Positions 24,028 through 32,688 of a DNA stretch of 64,000 nt are shown here, one piece after another (the first letter of the stretch is position 1; every line of letters starts with the position of its first letter). The stretch is taken from contig NZ_CAJHAR010000012.1 of NCBI RefSeq assembly GCF_904846415.1, forward strand, positions 1 to 64,000, read 5' to 3'. The notes beneath the pieces are model-generated. The model worked only from the letters and a program-made list of their open reading frames with translations. It had not been told where the DNA came from and made no database searches. The position numbers and the translations under genes are program-made. Source of the stretch: Psychrobacter piscatorii (lineage in GTDB: Bacteria; Pseudomonadota; Gammaproteobacteria; Pseudomonadales; Moraxellaceae).

Positions 24028-25602
24028 ATGGTTATTGGACATAATTTTATTGCAGGTCAACGCAGTGCGCTTGGCAGCAAAGTCTTACAAAGCGTTGATG
24101 CCAGCACAGGCGAAGCCTTGGCTTATGAGTTTCATCAAGCCACTGAAGAAGAAGTCAATCAGGCCTGCGAAGCCGCCAGTGAGGCCTTCAAAAGCTATCG
24201 TAATACGTCACCTGAACAGCGCGCGTTATTTCTAGAAGCGATTGCCGATGAACTAGATGCGCTGGGACAAGACTTTCTCGACGATATTTCACAAGAGACA
24301 GCGCTACCACTTGCACGTTTACAAGGAGAGCGAGGGCGTACCAGTGGTCAAATGCGTTTATTCGCTAAAGTGCTACGCCGCGGTGATTATTTAGGGGTGC
24401 GTATCGATACGGCACTGCCTGAACGTGAGCCTATGCCGCGTGTAGATTTGCGCCAAGTAAAGATAGGGGTCGGTCCGATTGCTGTGTTTGGGGCAAGTAA
24501 CTTTCCTTTAGCCTTTTCGACCGCAGGCGGTGATACCTCTTCTGCGTTAGCGGCAGGGTGTCCTGTCGTGGTCAAAGCTCATAGTGGTCATATGGTAACG
24601 GCGGATCAAGTAGCACAAGCGATCGATAGAGCGGTTGCAAGCACCAATATGCCTAAAGGCGTTTTCAGTATGGTTTATGGCAGTGGTGTCGGTGAAATGC
24701 TGGTAAAACACCCCTTGATTCAAGCGGTTGGTTTTACAGGCTCGCTAAAAGGTGGGCAGGCATTGAGTGCGATGGCAGCCGCTCGCCCCAATCCTATTCC
24801 AGTATTTGCAGAAATGAGTAGTATCAATCCTATGCTCATGCTACCCGCTGCCCTAAAAAATCGTGGAGATAGTATTGCTCAAGACTTAGCAGATTCTGTC
24901 GTGATGGGCTGTGGACAGTTTTGTACCAATCCTGGTTTAATCATTGGTATTAAATCACCTGAATACAGTCAGTTTATTGAAAATCTGACAACTATTATCG
25001 ATGCCAAACCTGCACAAACCATGTTGAACGCAGGCACATTAGAAAGCTACTCATTGGGTCTGGAAGATTTGATGACACATGAAGGGTTCCAGCATTTAGC
25101 CGGACAGCCTCAACAAGAGAATCAAGCGCAGCCGCAACTGTTCAAAGCAGATGTGGAGTTACTGCTGGCAGGCAATCAGTTGCTACAAGAAGAAATTTTT
25201 GGTCCTGCGACCATAATCATTGAAGTCCAAGATAAGGCACAGCTGATTCAAGCACTCAGTAGCATGAACGGTCAACTGACAGCCGCTTTGATTGCTGATG
25301 AAGCCGATTTTGCTGAATTTGCAGACGTGGTACCTGTATTAGAAGAGAAAGCTGGACGCCTACTCTTAAACGGTTATCCAACAGGAGTAGAAGTTTGCGA
25401 GGCAATGGTACACGGCGGGCCTTATCCTGCAACGTCTGATGCACGTGGCACTTCGGTCGGAACGCTGGCAATCGATCGCTATCTACGTCCTGTGTGTTAT
25501 CAAAACTACCCCCAAAGCTTATTACCAGAAGCATTGAAGGATGAAAATCCGTTCAATATTTTGAGACTAGTTAATGGTGAAATGACCCGAAATAAAATTT
25601 GA
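24028..25602 (+). CDS. 2-oxoglutarate semialdehyde (2,5-dioxovalerate) dehydrogenase
   Basis: This 524-aa aldehyde dehydrogenase is of the NADP-preferring KGSADH type (about 525 aa, as expected). Key sites are the cofactor loop GASNFP at 155-160, the GFTGS motif at 235-239, the general base E262 (AEMSS) and the nucleophile C299 (GQFCT). It would oxidise 2-oxoglutarate semialdehyde to 2-oxoglutarate, the last step of pentonate and aldarate breakdown. The ATG at 24028 has AAGGAG in front; an earlier in-frame GTG/ATG-like start at 23995 lies inside the previous gene and is less likely. A terminator follows, closing the operon. Confidence 0.9.
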   Translation: MVIGHNFIAGQRSALGSKVLQSVDASTGEALAYEFHQATEEEVNQACEAASEAFKSYRNTSPEQRALFLEAIADELDALGQDFLDDISQETALPLARLQGERGRTSGQMRLFAKVLRRGDYLGVRIDTALPEREPMPRVDLRQVKIGVGPIAVFGASNFPLAFSTAGGDTSSALAAGCPVVVKAHSGHMVTADQVAQAIDRAVASTNMPKGVFSMVYGSGVGEMLVKHPLIQAVGFTGSLKGGQALSAMAAARPNPIPVFAEMSSINPMLMLPAALKNRGDSIAQDLADSVVMGCGQFCTNPGLIIGIKSPEYSQFIENLTTIIDAKPAQTMLNAGTLESYSLGLEDLMTHEGFQHLAGQPQQENQAQPQLFKADVELLLAGNQLLQEEIFGPATIIIEVQDKAQLIQALSSMNGQLTAALIADEADFAEFADVVPVLEEKAGRLLLNGYPTGVEVCEAMVHGGPYPATSDARGTSVGTLAIDRYLRPVCYQNYPQSLLPEALKDENPFNILRLVNGEMTRNKI

Positions 25603-25616
25603 TATAAGAATTTAAC

Positions 25617-25649
25617 AAAAAAAAGAGACCAATTAATGGTCTTTTTTTT
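25617..25649 (+). terminator. Terminator of the sugar-acid operon
   Basis: AGACC and GGTCT form the core stem, extended by an A-run against an eight-T tract. Confidence 0.75.
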
Positions 25650-25663
25650 ATTGTATATACTAT

Positions 25664-25697
25664 TAAAAAATAACGCCCATTTAAGGCGTCATTTTTG
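25664..25697 (-). terminator. Terminator behind the His/Lys-rich gene
   Basis: ACGCC pairs with GGCGT, extended by A-rich and T-rich arms. It serves the minus-strand gene at 25716 and may also back up the plus-strand terminator. Confidence 0.6.
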
Positions 25698-25715
25698 GAT
25701 TATCGAAGGTTAGTT

Positions 25716-25976
25716 TTAAGAACGATGTTCATGAGTATTTTTACCTTGATATTTACCTTTAATCTTATATTTAGCAGCTGCCGCCTTTGATCTATAGTGA
25801 GAATCCTTCGCCTTATTTTTGACAACTTTATGCTTACTATCTGCCTTGTTACCATGTTTTTGGTGCTGTACTTGAGACGCATGATGTTGTGAATAATTTG
25901 GTGCAGCATTGGCTTGACCAACCATCGACAAACAGGCAGTAGCCGCTAGAATCGAACTTACTATTATCTTTTTCAT
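25716..25976 (-). CDS. Small exported His/Lys-rich basic protein (86 aa)
   Basis: The first 24 residues are a signal peptide (KKIIVSSILAATACLSMVGQ, then ANA). The mature part is about 60 residues, strongly basic, rich in His, Lys, Ser and Gln (for example HHASQVQHQKHGNKADSKHK) and probably unstructured. Such proteins could bind metals, nucleic acid or polyanions at the surface, but I know of no named family and make no claim. The ATG follows AGGA with normal spacing. It is transcribed alone, convergent with the sugar-acid operon, with a terminator between. Confidence 0.65.
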   Translation of the reverse strand: MKKIIVSSILAATACLSMVGQANAAPNYSQHHASQVQHQKHGNKADSKHKVVKNKAKDSHYRSKAAAAKYKIKGKYQGKNTHEHRS

Positions 25977-26327
25977 TGTTTTTTCCTAATTTAATTCATA
26001 TTAATAAATTATGATTAAAGATACCTTATGAAGTATCACGATAAAGCATCGCTCTATCGACAAAGGAAATGATAACTGGTTCACGTATTAAGTAGCTTTA
26101 TGAAACTTGAAGAAAGGTTGCGATTGTTACCACTACTAAGCACATTCACACACTAAAGGGTAGAAATCTAAAGAATTACACTATTTGCTGGTGTTGGCTG
26201 GCATCGATTGAACCCACCAACCTCTATATAATGATTTTGCCAACCGTACAACTAATTTATAGTGATTAGCATCTGACAACTATACACAGCGCGACTCTTC
26301 TATCAGCGCTGACTGGATAAAAAATTT
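25977..26327. other. Gene-free stretch before the YdcF gene
   Basis: No open frame of interest in 351 bases. It separates two diverging genes and must contain both promoters. A TATAAT box lies at 26227-26232 on the plus strand, about 95 bases before the YdcF start, but I find no good -35 element. Confidence 0.45.
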
Positions 26328-27110
26328 ATGTTTGGGTTATTACGTGTTTTATTAACCGTGCTTGGGGCGATACTCATTATCGACTGCGTTACTTTGATGG
26401 CTGTTGATAAGATTAATTTTGGTACAGTGCTGCCTTTTTTGATAGGCGTGGTTTTTGTAGGCCATGGACTAGGTGCACCCTTAATTGCGAAAATACTTTC
26501 CAACAATCCTTTACTGCGGCGTGTTTGGTACGGATTGTGGCTAATGTTTGGATTATGGCTCGTCAGCTTTTTAGTCTTTTTTTATTCATTGCAGCAGCAG
26601 ATTGCACAGAGCAGGCAAGATTTGCCACCTGTGGCGGCTATTATTGTACTCGGTTCTGGGACGGTCGATGGCAAGCCGACCCCTACCTTAGCTAGTCGCT
26701 TAGATACGGCAGCACAACTGATCGAGCAGCAACCACAGGCGCTCATTATTACGAGTGGCGGTGTGGGCTATGAGCGCACGCGCAGTGAGGCGGACATCAT
26801 GGCGACTTACTTGCAGCAAGCACATGACATTCCACTAGATCGTATTTATCAAGAAGGCAAAAGCACCAGTACTGAAGAAAATCTGGCCTACAGTCAAGTC
26901 ATACTTGAACAGCATGGTATTGATAAAGAGGCACCCATCGCCATTGTCACCAGTGACTTTCATACTATCCGAGCGGCTGCTATAGCTCGCCATCAAGGTT
27001 ATACGCAACCAATTACACTTGCCAGTACAACACCATTATCTATTCGCTACAACGCATGGTTTCGAGAGTATTTTGCCTTTGGTAGCGGTTGGCTATTACA
27101 AGAATACTGA
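26328..27110 (+). CDS. YdcF-family membrane protein (DUF218)
   Basis: This 260-aa protein has three N-terminal membrane segments (about 4-25, 32-52, 67-88) and a periplasmic or cytoplasmic DUF218 domain. The domain shows the family motifs VLGSG, ITSGG, EGKSTSTEENL and VTSDFHTIRA. Members include YdcF and SanA/ElyC-like proteins involved in envelope integrity; the reaction is not established. It is monocistronic. A truncated copy of its first 45 codons is at 17392-17535, nine kilobases away. The ATG follows GGATAA. The family call is sure, the physiological role is not. Confidence 0.85.
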   Translation: MFGLLRVLLTVLGAILIIDCVTLMAVDKINFGTVLPFLIGVVFVGHGLGAPLIAKILSNNPLLRRVWYGLWLMFGLWLVSFLVFFYSLQQQIAQSRQDLPPVAAIIVLGSGTVDGKPTPTLASRLDTAAQLIEQQPQALIITSGGVGYERTRSEADIMATYLQQAHDIPLDRIYQEGKSTSTEENLAYSQVILEQHGIDKEAPIAIVTSDFHTIRAAAIARHQGYTQPITLASTTPLSIRYNAWFREYFAFGSGWLLQEY

Positions 27111-27145
27111 TCAGCAGATGCCGTAACAAAAATATTAAAAGGCGC

Positions 27146-28090
27146 TCAACTTAACGCTTTTTTTTGCAAAATATAAACCACGAATTTTGCCTCTGTTTTA
27201 AATGACGCTTTCTCTACTGCTGCCAATAACGCTTGTCTTTTTTCACTACGTGCGCGGTAGGCATAAGGCGTCATCGTCATTAAATCAGCCAAATCATCCG
27301 CTGATAATGTCATCTCTGTACTGACATGGTCAGTCCCAGTCAACGTAAAGTATGGTGCCAATTCGTGTAAAAACTTATCAGAATCATGCTCACGCACATT
27401 ATCGAATAAGGCATCACGCATCGTCGCTAAGTGTCCAGCATCTGGTTTGGCAATGATTAAATACCCATCATCAGCCAATACCTCAGCGAACGCTTCAGGC
27501 AAAATAGGACTAAAAATACTGCTAATAGCCGTCACACTATGAGAGCGTAACGGTAGATGCGCGGCGCTGGTCACTAATGGATAAATCACCGTCGTCTTGG
27601 CAGCGTTAGTATTCTTGCGCTGATACCAAAGACGACCTGCCGCTTTACTCACTTTAGCCAATTCCATCAATGCAGGCTTGCTGATATCTGCCGCTATAAG
27701 AGTATCTATGATATCCGAGCCCAGTTGTGCCATTGCTTGCGTGTAGTAGCCTTCGCCGCAGCCAATATCAAGCCAATTCACAGACTGAGTATCCTGCGCC
27801 TCTGTGGCATTACTTTTTGACAGTAGCGCTGCCATCTTCTGGACAATCAGATTTTGTAACGGCGCATAGTGACCATGGTTCAAAAATCGCTTGCGGGCAT
27901 TGATAGATTCTTGACTGTCGCCAGGTGCTTTTGATTTCTTCTGCTGTACAGGCAACAGGTTGACGTAACCTTGGCGAGCAACATCAAACGGATGCGAGGT
28001 TTGCTTGGGGTGCAAACTACCATCACAGCGCCACGTATCTGCGGCTGGCTGTAGTGGTGACTGACAAAGTGGGCAAATAAATAAAGACAC
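27146..28090 (-). CDS. rlmA: 23S rRNA (guanine-N1) methyltransferase RlmA
   Basis: This protein of about 314 aa methylates N1 of a guanine (G745 in E. coli) in 23S rRNA. The N-terminal zinc ribbon is visible (CPLC at 6-9, then C22 and H27), followed by the RlmA-typical FDVARQGYVNLLP. The SAM site is WLDIGCGEGYYTQ, and the C-terminal part has the usual MTMTPYAYRA segment. The start is taken as the GTG at 28090, which yields the standard MSLFICPLC opening; an upstream TTG extends it by 14 residues that match nothing. It lies downstream of the dcw operon but beyond its terminator, so it is probably transcribed separately. Confidence 0.9.
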   Translation of the reverse strand: MSLFICPLCQSPLQPAADTWRCDGSLHPKQTSHPFDVARQGYVNLLPVQQKKSKAPGDSQESINARKRFLNHGHYAPLQNLIVQKMAALLSKSNATEAQDTQSVNWLDIGCGEGYYTQAMAQLGSDIIDTLIAADISKPALMELAKVSKAAGRLWYQRKNTNAAKTTVIYPLVTSAAHLPLRSHSVTAISSIFSPILPEAFAEVLADDGYLIIAKPDAGHLATMRDALFDNVREHDSDKFLHELAPYFTLTGTDHVSTEMTLSADDLADLMTMTPYAYRARSEKRQALLAAVEKASFKTEAKFVVYILQKKALS

Positions 28091-28152
28091 AGGTATCTCG
28101 AAGTCATAGCAATATGACCCGCATTTTAACAAATTTCGTGTGCCTTAAACGA

Positions 28153-28186
28153 TAAAAAGCCACCTCAATACTCATTGAGATGGCTT
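28153..28186 (-). terminator. Terminator at the end of the dcw operon
   Basis: On the minus strand a 13-bp stem with one mismatch (arms 28157-28169 and 28174-28186) and a 4-nt loop is followed by TTTTTA. It lies just behind mraY. Confidence 0.75.
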
Positions 28187-28224
28187 CTAAGCAGAAAAGT
28201 TAGGTACATTTGAGGCTTGTTTTT

Positions 28225-29343
28225 CTAACGCAGCTTCAAAGTCATTAGCCCAAGGATGACCAAAATAATGGCGATAATCCAAAACCGCGTCACCACCTGC
28301 GTTTCTTTCCAGCCAATTTCTTCGAAATGATGATGTAGCGGAGCCATACGGAAAACGCGTTTTTTGCGCAATTTATAAGAGCCAACTTGCAACATCACTG
28401 ATAGCGCTTCGGCAACAAATAGACCGCCCATAATCGCAAAGGCAATCTCTTGTCGTGTCATCACGGCAATCGTACCGAGCATCGCACCCAGTGCCAGCGC
28501 GCCCACATCGCCCATGAATACTTGTGCGGGATGCGCGTTGAACCACAAAAACCCAAGACCTGCCCCGACCATGGCGCCACAAACGATAATAACTTCAGAG
28601 TTATAGGGAATGTACGGAACATGCAAATAATCAGCAAAGCGCACATCGCCCGATACATAAGCCATCGCACCCAAGCCTGCTGCGACAAGCACTACTGGTA
28701 ATATCGCCAAGCCATCCAAGCCATCCGTTAAGTTGACCGCATTGGACGCACCATTGATCACAAAGTAGGTAAAGATAATAAAGCCAATACCAAAAGGCAC
28801 TGCCGAAAATGGAATCATCCAATCTTTAAAGATCGGTATCAACAAGTCCTGCATCTCGCGAGTGGTGTTGATATCCGGCTGTAGTGTGGCGATGTAGTAT
28901 AGAGAGACGCCGACGAATAATGCGCCCATCGATAACCAAAAATATTTCTTTCGCGCAATCAGGCCTTTGGGGTCTTTGTACTTGATTTTGAGCCAATCAT
29001 CCGCCCAACCTACGGCACCAAAGATCACCATAACGACGAGTAAAATCCAAACATAAGGATTGTTCAAACGTGCCCATAGCAGAGTCGATACGCCAATAGC
29101 ACTGAGAATCAATACCCCGCCCATGGTTGGCGTACCGGTCTTGACCAAATGCGATTGAGGCCCATCATTGCGAATAGCCTGACCGTATTTGAGTGAACGC
29201 AGGTGCTGAATGACACGCCCGCCAAAAAACATGCTAAATGCGAGGGCAGTGACCACCGCAAGCAGCGCTCGCAACGTCAACGAAGAAACCGCAGAAAACG
29301 GCGTATAATACTGGCCAAGCCAGCCAAACAACCAAACTAACAC
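28225..29343 (-). CDS. mraY: Phospho-N-acetylmuramoyl-pentapeptide transferase
   Basis: This 372-aa integral membrane enzyme makes lipid I by joining UDP-MurNAc-pentapeptide to undecaprenyl phosphate. About ten membrane helices are evident. Family motifs include TPTMGG near the first loop, the acidic catalytic cluster (WADDWLK and NLTDGLDGL) and the C-terminal PLHHHFE. It starts with GTG at 29343, three bases after the murF stop, with GAGGAG in front, so it is translationally coupled to murF. It is the last gene of the rsmH-ftsL-ftsI-murE-murF-mraY operon; murD, ftsW and murG do not follow here. Confidence 0.97.
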   Translation of the reverse strand: MLVWLFGWLGQYYTPFSAVSSLTLRALLAVVTALAFSMFFGGRVIQHLRSLKYGQAIRNDGPQSHLVKTGTPTMGGVLILSAIGVSTLLWARLNNPYVWILLVVMVIFGAVGWADDWLKIKYKDPKGLIARKKYFWLSMGALFVGVSLYYIATLQPDINTTREMQDLLIPIFKDWMIPFSAVPFGIGFIIFTYFVINGASNAVNLTDGLDGLAILPVVLVAAGLGAMAYVSGDVRFADYLHVPYIPYNSEVIIVCGAMVGAGLGFLWFNAHPAQVFMGDVGALALGAMLGTIAVMTRQEIAFAIMGGLFVAEALSVMLQVGSYKLRKKRVFRMAPLHHHFEEIGWKETQVVTRFWIIAIILVILGLMTLKLR

Positions 29344-29346
29344 CGC

Positions 29347-30795
29347 CTACTCCTCTACTAGCGCATGAATAAGTGTTTCCATTGTCATGGAACGCGAGCC
29401 TTTGAACAACACAGTACAAGGCTTAGCTTGTTGCGCTTGCAAATACGGCTGTAAATACTGTAATAAACTGTCTTTGTCTGCGAATGCATGAGCATTGATA
29501 TCAGCAATCTCTTTCGCACCAGCAACGGTGGCCTTGGCGTATTCGCCAACACAGAGTAGCACATCGATACCTGTGGTCGCGATAGTACGGCCGAGGCTTT
29601 GATGCTCACTAACTGCCGCCTCTCCTAGCTCGCCGATATCACCCAATACCATCACTTGCGTACCCGTTTGTGCAGCCAATACTTTGGCAGCGGCGCGTAC
29701 CGAGTGTGGGTTGGCATTGTACGTATCATCAATTAGGCGGTGCTTACCCAGTATCTGACTGTTCAGACGACCTTTAGCTGGACGCGCGTTTTCAAGGCCG
29801 ATCACAATGTCACTGACGTCGATATTTAACGCATGCGCACAGGCTGCAGCAGCCAAAGCATTATTGACATTGTGTTCGCCTGCTAATGGCAAGTTGATAT
29901 CATGAATCTGATTACCGATATGTAGCTTAAACTCACTACGCTCTGGCTCTACATCTAAATGGCTCGCGCTGACATCGGTATTACCAAACCCAATCACATG
30001 CGACGTGTGCTTTTCAGCAATGCGGCGCAACTGATTTGTAAAATCATCCTTGTCAGGAACAATCGCAAACTGCGCATCCGTTAAGGTGTGATAAATCTCT
30101 GCTTTGGTTTGGCAAATGCCTTCACGGCTACCGAACTCACCCAGATGAGCCGTACCAATATTTAGGATACAGGCCACATCAGGGCGCACAATCTCAGTCG
30201 TATAGGCGATCTCACCAATGTGGTTGGCACCTAACTCTAAAATGGCATAACGATGATGGTCTGATAACTCAAGCAGCATCATTGGCACACCCAAATCATT
30301 ATTGAGGTTACCACGGGTAATCAATGTCGGTGCCAATCGACCAAAAATACTGCCTAGCATTTCTTTACAGGTGGTTTTACCGCTAGAGCCAGTAATCGCG
30401 ATCACAGTCAGATCTTCATGCTGCTGACGACGATAGCTTGCCAGCTGACCTAACGCCAAACGGGTATCACTGACAACCAGCTGCGGAATCGCATTTGACT
30501 CAGATAAGATAGGACGAGACACGATGGCTGCGATGGCACCTTTTGATGCTGCCATGTCGATATAGTCATGACCATCAAAATTCTGACCACTTAACGCCAA
30601 AAAGATATCACCAGGCTTTATCGTACGAGTGTCGGTCGCAATACGCTTACTGGCTAATGATGCTTGCTCTGCATCTGCATAGTCTTGTGGCAACTGCCAG
30701 TGACTATCGAGCGATGCTGTCGCTGCGAGCATATTATCCATTTGCCAGACATAAAGCCCTTGCGACTGGATGGTGTTATCGTGGTCGGCTGTCAT
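29347..30795 (-). CDS. murF: UDP-N-acetylmuramoyl-tripeptide--D-alanyl-D-alanine ligase
   Basis: This 482-aa Mur ligase adds D-Ala-D-Ala to the UDP-MurNAc-tripeptide in the cytoplasm. Visible motifs are the ATP loop TGSSGKTTCKE, LELGANHIGEI and DDTYNANPHSV, in the expected Mur-ligase order with an N-terminal UDP-binding domain (DTRTIKPGDIFLALSG). About 25 residues precede the usual start, but the ATG at 30795 has AAGGTAACC in front and is kept. It lies 83 bases after murE and is followed by mraY after three bases. Confidence 0.96.
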   Translation of the reverse strand: MTADHDNTIQSQGLYVWQMDNMLAATASLDSHWQLPQDYADAEQASLASKRIATDTRTIKPGDIFLALSGQNFDGHDYIDMAASKGAIAAIVSRPILSESNAIPQLVVSDTRLALGQLASYRRQQHEDLTVIAITGSSGKTTCKEMLGSIFGRLAPTLITRGNLNNDLGVPMMLLELSDHHRYAILELGANHIGEIAYTTEIVRPDVACILNIGTAHLGEFGSREGICQTKAEIYHTLTDAQFAIVPDKDDFTNQLRRIAEKHTSHVIGFGNTDVSASHLDVEPERSEFKLHIGNQIHDINLPLAGEHNVNNALAAAACAHALNIDVSDIVIGLENARPAKGRLNSQILGKHRLIDDTYNANPHSVRAAAKVLAAQTGTQVMVLGDIGELGEAAVSEHQSLGRTIATTGIDVLLCVGEYAKATVAGAKEIADINAHAFADKDSLLQYLQPYLQAQQAKPCTVLFKGSRSMTMETLIHALVEE

Positions 30796-30878
30796 AATGG
30801 TTACCTTATATAATGACTACTTCATTTTTATATTTAATGATTAATTTTTTGATAATAAGCGTATCGATAGTCAATCGA

Positions 30879-32621
30879 CTATATACGGCCCGCTTGCGCT
30901 AATGCCTGCTGCAAAATAACACTGTCATCAAAATCATAACGGACGTTGTTAATCTCTTGATAGGTCTCATGGCCTTTACCAGCGATGACGACAATATCGT
31001 CTGGACCTGCCTGACTGACGGCATACTCAATGGCCTTTTGGCGAGCAGGTTCTATATGCGTACGTTGATATTGCTCAGCACTCATCCCAGCCTGCATATC
31101 CTGTAAGATGACATTAGGGTCTTCGGTACGTGGATTGTCAGCGGTCAAGACAACTTGATCAGCACCTGTGAGGCCCGCTTGTGCCATCAATGGACGCTTA
31201 CCTGCATCACGATCGCCGCCGCAACCAAACACTGCCCATAGCTTACCTTTACAGTGAGTTTTCAGGCTCGCCAGCACTTGACTTAAGGCATCTGGCGTAT
31301 GCGCATAATCAACAATAAAACAGCCATCATTCGATGGCACACGTTGCATACGCCCAACCGCACCTTGTAGCTGCGTGACCGCAGTCGCAATGCGCCCAAT
31401 ATCCACATTTGACTCAGTAGCAGACTCAGTACTAGTAACAATACCAGTCGCTACTGCTGCTGCGATAGCGGCAAGCAAATTAGCAACATTAAAGCGGCCG
31501 AGTAATGGACTGACAATCTCGATAATATCCGTTTTCTCATCACCAACTGTTTTATCATTAAAGTCAGTACGCAGACTTATCTTTACACCCTGTAGACTTG
31601 GCTCGATATCAGCAGCGACAAAAGTAGCAGATGTTGCAGGCTCTAGACTATACGTCCATACCGTCAAGTTGCTAGCAGTGGCTGTATCCAACATAATCTG
31701 AGCATGCTCATCATCGGCGTTGATGATGGCATGGGTCAAATCTGGGAAGTGAGCTTTATCAAATAGCTTGGCTTTGGCAGACGCGTATTCTTCCATATCA
31801 GCATGATAGTCTAAGTGGTCACGACTCAGATTGGTATAAATCGCAATGCTAACTGGCACGCCTTGTAAACGCTGCTGATCCAAACCATGAGAGCTGGCCT
31901 CTAACGCCAATATTTCAGCATTCTCGGTGCCCATTTGATACAAAAACTGCTGTACAGCCAAGGCGTCTCCAGTGGTATGGCTGGCTTGCACCAAAGCGCC
32001 AAGGCGACCATTACCTGCCGTACCCATCACAGCACTGCTCATGCCTGTTAATTGGGTCAGCTGCGCCACCAATTGACTGATGGTGGTTTTACCATTGGTG
32101 CCCGTGACAGCGACTACCTTTGGCAGGGTCACTGGCTGCTGATATTGCAGATATGCTTGGATTAAGCTGCCTAAGAAATCACGAATGTTAGGGACATATA
32201 AGATTGAGCACGGCAACGCTGCTAATTGCTGCTGTGCGTTAAACTCACCATTCATCTTCAGCGGAGTATTTGCTTCGCTAATCAAGGCAACAGGATCCAT
32301 CTCTGAGAGGACAAAAGCGGCCTTCTCAGCGGCTTGTAGCAGATAGTCATGACTTTTTTGAAAGTTTGGCGTATGGCTTTTTAAAAGGATGAATACGTCA
32401 TTATTTGATAGTTGACGGCTGTCTAGTTGGAACTGCTGAAAAGGAATATGAGCAACAGATTGAATCTGATCCGCCCCTGACTGACTCGGTGCCTGTTGAA
32501 CCGATGTTGCGATCATCGCGGTTAGCTGTTGCGCCAGCAGCTTATCGCTAGTATCGATAAGCTGCTGTAGAGTGGCCGTCGTAACAGTGGCGCTATTTGA
32601 CGATAAGGTAGGCATGGTCAT
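30879..32621 (-). CDS. murE: UDP-N-acetylmuramoyl-L-alanyl-D-glutamate--2,6-diaminopimelate ligase
   Basis: This 580-aa Mur ligase adds meso-diaminopimelate to the cell-wall precursor. The ATP loop GTNGKTT is at 174-180, and the amino-acid selectivity motif DNPR (about 495-498) marks the meso-DAP type rather than the lysine type. It is some 80 residues longer than E. coli MurE (495 aa), with the excess in the N-terminal domain and in loops around 315-400. The ATG at 32621 follows AGGA at seven bases; an in-frame TTG two codons earlier is rejected. It lies between ftsI and murF in the dcw operon. Confidence 0.96.
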   Translation of the reverse strand: MTMPTLSSNSATVTTATLQQLIDTSDKLLAQQLTAMIATSVQQAPSQSGADQIQSVAHIPFQQFQLDSRQLSNNDVFILLKSHTPNFQKSHDYLLQAAEKAAFVLSEMDPVALISEANTPLKMNGEFNAQQQLAALPCSILYVPNIRDFLGSLIQAYLQYQQPVTLPKVVAVTGTNGKTTISQLVAQLTQLTGMSSAVMGTAGNGRLGALVQASHTTGDALAVQQFLYQMGTENAEILALEASSHGLDQQRLQGVPVSIAIYTNLSRDHLDYHADMEEYASAKAKLFDKAHFPDLTHAIINADDEHAQIMLDTATASNLTVWTYSLEPATSATFVAADIEPSLQGVKISLRTDFNDKTVGDEKTDIIEIVSPLLGRFNVANLLAAIAAAVATGIVTSTESATESNVDIGRIATAVTQLQGAVGRMQRVPSNDGCFIVDYAHTPDALSQVLASLKTHCKGKLWAVFGCGGDRDAGKRPLMAQAGLTGADQVVLTADNPRTEDPNVILQDMQAGMSAEQYQRTHIEPARQKAIEYAVSQAGPDDIVVIAGKGHETYQEINNVRYDFDDSVILQQALAQAGRI

Positions 32622-32688
32622 GGGCAAATCCTAAACAGTTAATACAAATCAGCCCCTAAAGAGCTGACTACTTAAAATCATTGAACGC

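Noticed and set aside
28450..28701. Frames overlapping mraY on the plus strand
   Set aside because: mraY motifs are continuous on the minus strand; the other frames have no support.
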